Shown here: positions 6,792 to 6,913 of the stretch, piece by piece | Layout: every line of letters begins with the position of its first letter | Numbering within the stretch: the first letter of the stretch is position 1 | NCBI GenBank assembly: GCA_024636425.1 | Contig: JAGXHB010000129.1 | Coordinates: forward strand, 1 to 6,913 | Direction: 5' to 3' | Origin: Roseobacter sp. | Lineage (GTDB): Bacteria > Pseudomonadota > Alphaproteobacteria > Rhodobacterales > Rhodobacteraceae | Length of the DNA: 6,913 nt | The notes under the pieces: generated by a model | What the model was told of the DNA's origin: nothing | The model's database searches: none | The model's input: the letters and a program-made list of their open reading frames with translations, nothing else | Translations under genes and position numbers: made by a program

Positions 6792-6913
6792 TCGAAAGAC
6801 CACCCCGACCGTCGCGGCACACGAAACGCCAGCATCGGCTTGAGCCAGGGGGACGCGAACCGGTCAAGGTCAAGAGCCTCATGGACGCCTGAGACAGTCT
6901 CTCCGTGTAACAC
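6788..6913 (-). CDS. crtC: Carotenoid 1,2-hydratase CrtC (C-terminal part, runs off right edge)
   Basis: A minus-strand frame is open from the window edge to a TAA at 6790-6788, giving the last 41 residues of a protein. It contains VHEALDLDRFASPWLKPM followed by LAFRVPRR, the C-terminal pattern I associate with CrtC hydroxyneurosporene/neurosporene hydratases. CrtC adds water across the terminal 1,2 double bond of neurosporene or lycopene, leading towards demethylspheroidene and spheroidene. Gene order supports the call: crtC follows tspO, in convergent orientation, in Rhodobacter-type clusters. It overlaps tspO by 4 bases at the stop codons. Only the tail is visible, so catalytic residues cannot be checked. 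Confidence 0.88.
   Translation of the reverse strand: MLHGETVSGVHEALDLDRFASPWLKPMLAFRVPRRSGWSFD

Noticed and set aside
6547..6882. A minus-strand frame of 111 codons over the tspO 3' end
   Set aside because: The real minus-strand gene at this place is crtC in a different frame, ending at 6788; the longer frame is basic and motif-free.

Overview
This window is a piece of the photosynthesis gene cluster of a GC-rich purple alphaproteobacterium. The gene content and order are bchO-bchD-bchI-crtA on the minus strand, then crtI-crtB-tspO on the plus strand, then crtC on the minus strand. From general knowledge this is the arrangement typical of Rhodobacteraceae (Rhodobacter and phototrophic Roseobacter-group members). 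Having crtA (spheroidene monooxygenase) together with crtC, crtI and crtB points to the spheroidene/spheroidenone pathway. The genus cannot be fixed from the sequence alone.

Layout. Positions 1-3517 are a tightly packed minus-strand block, read right to left: crtA, bchI, bchD, and the first 52 codons of bchO, which runs off the left edge. Each junction is a stop/start overlap (ATGA at crtA/bchI and bchI/bchD, TGATG at bchD/bchO), so the block is very likely one translationally coupled operon. Positions 3518-3672 are a 155-base divergent control region. It holds a perfect 18-base palindrome of the form TGT-N12-ACA, the pattern bound by the redox/light repressor PpsR (CrtJ). Positions 3673-6791 are the plus-strand operon crtI-crtB-tspO. 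Positions 6788-6913 are the last 41 codons of crtC, convergent with tspO and overlapping it by 4 bases.

How the genes work together. CrtB makes phytoene from two geranylgeranyl diphosphates, and CrtI desaturates it, presumably to neurosporene. CrtC (and CrtD/CrtF outside the window) convert that to spheroidene, and CrtA adds the 2-keto group when oxygen is present, giving spheroidenone. BchI and BchD are the AAA+ motor and its VWA partner in magnesium chelatase, which commits protoporphyrin IX to bacteriochlorophyll; BchO is a hydrolase-fold accessory protein. TspO is a five-helix outer-membrane tryptophan-rich sensory protein, which in Rhodobacter sphaeroides modulates oxygen-dependent pigment gene expression. 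The shared control box would let one repressor silence both carotenoid and bacteriochlorophyll genes in air.

I found no undescribed system. The points most worth a second look are the organisation of the crtA/crtI control region, including possible leaderless translation of crtI, an internal duplication visible in CrtA, and the stop-over-stop tspO/crtC junction. Apart from the control region, no gap longer than about 20 bases lacks a gene.
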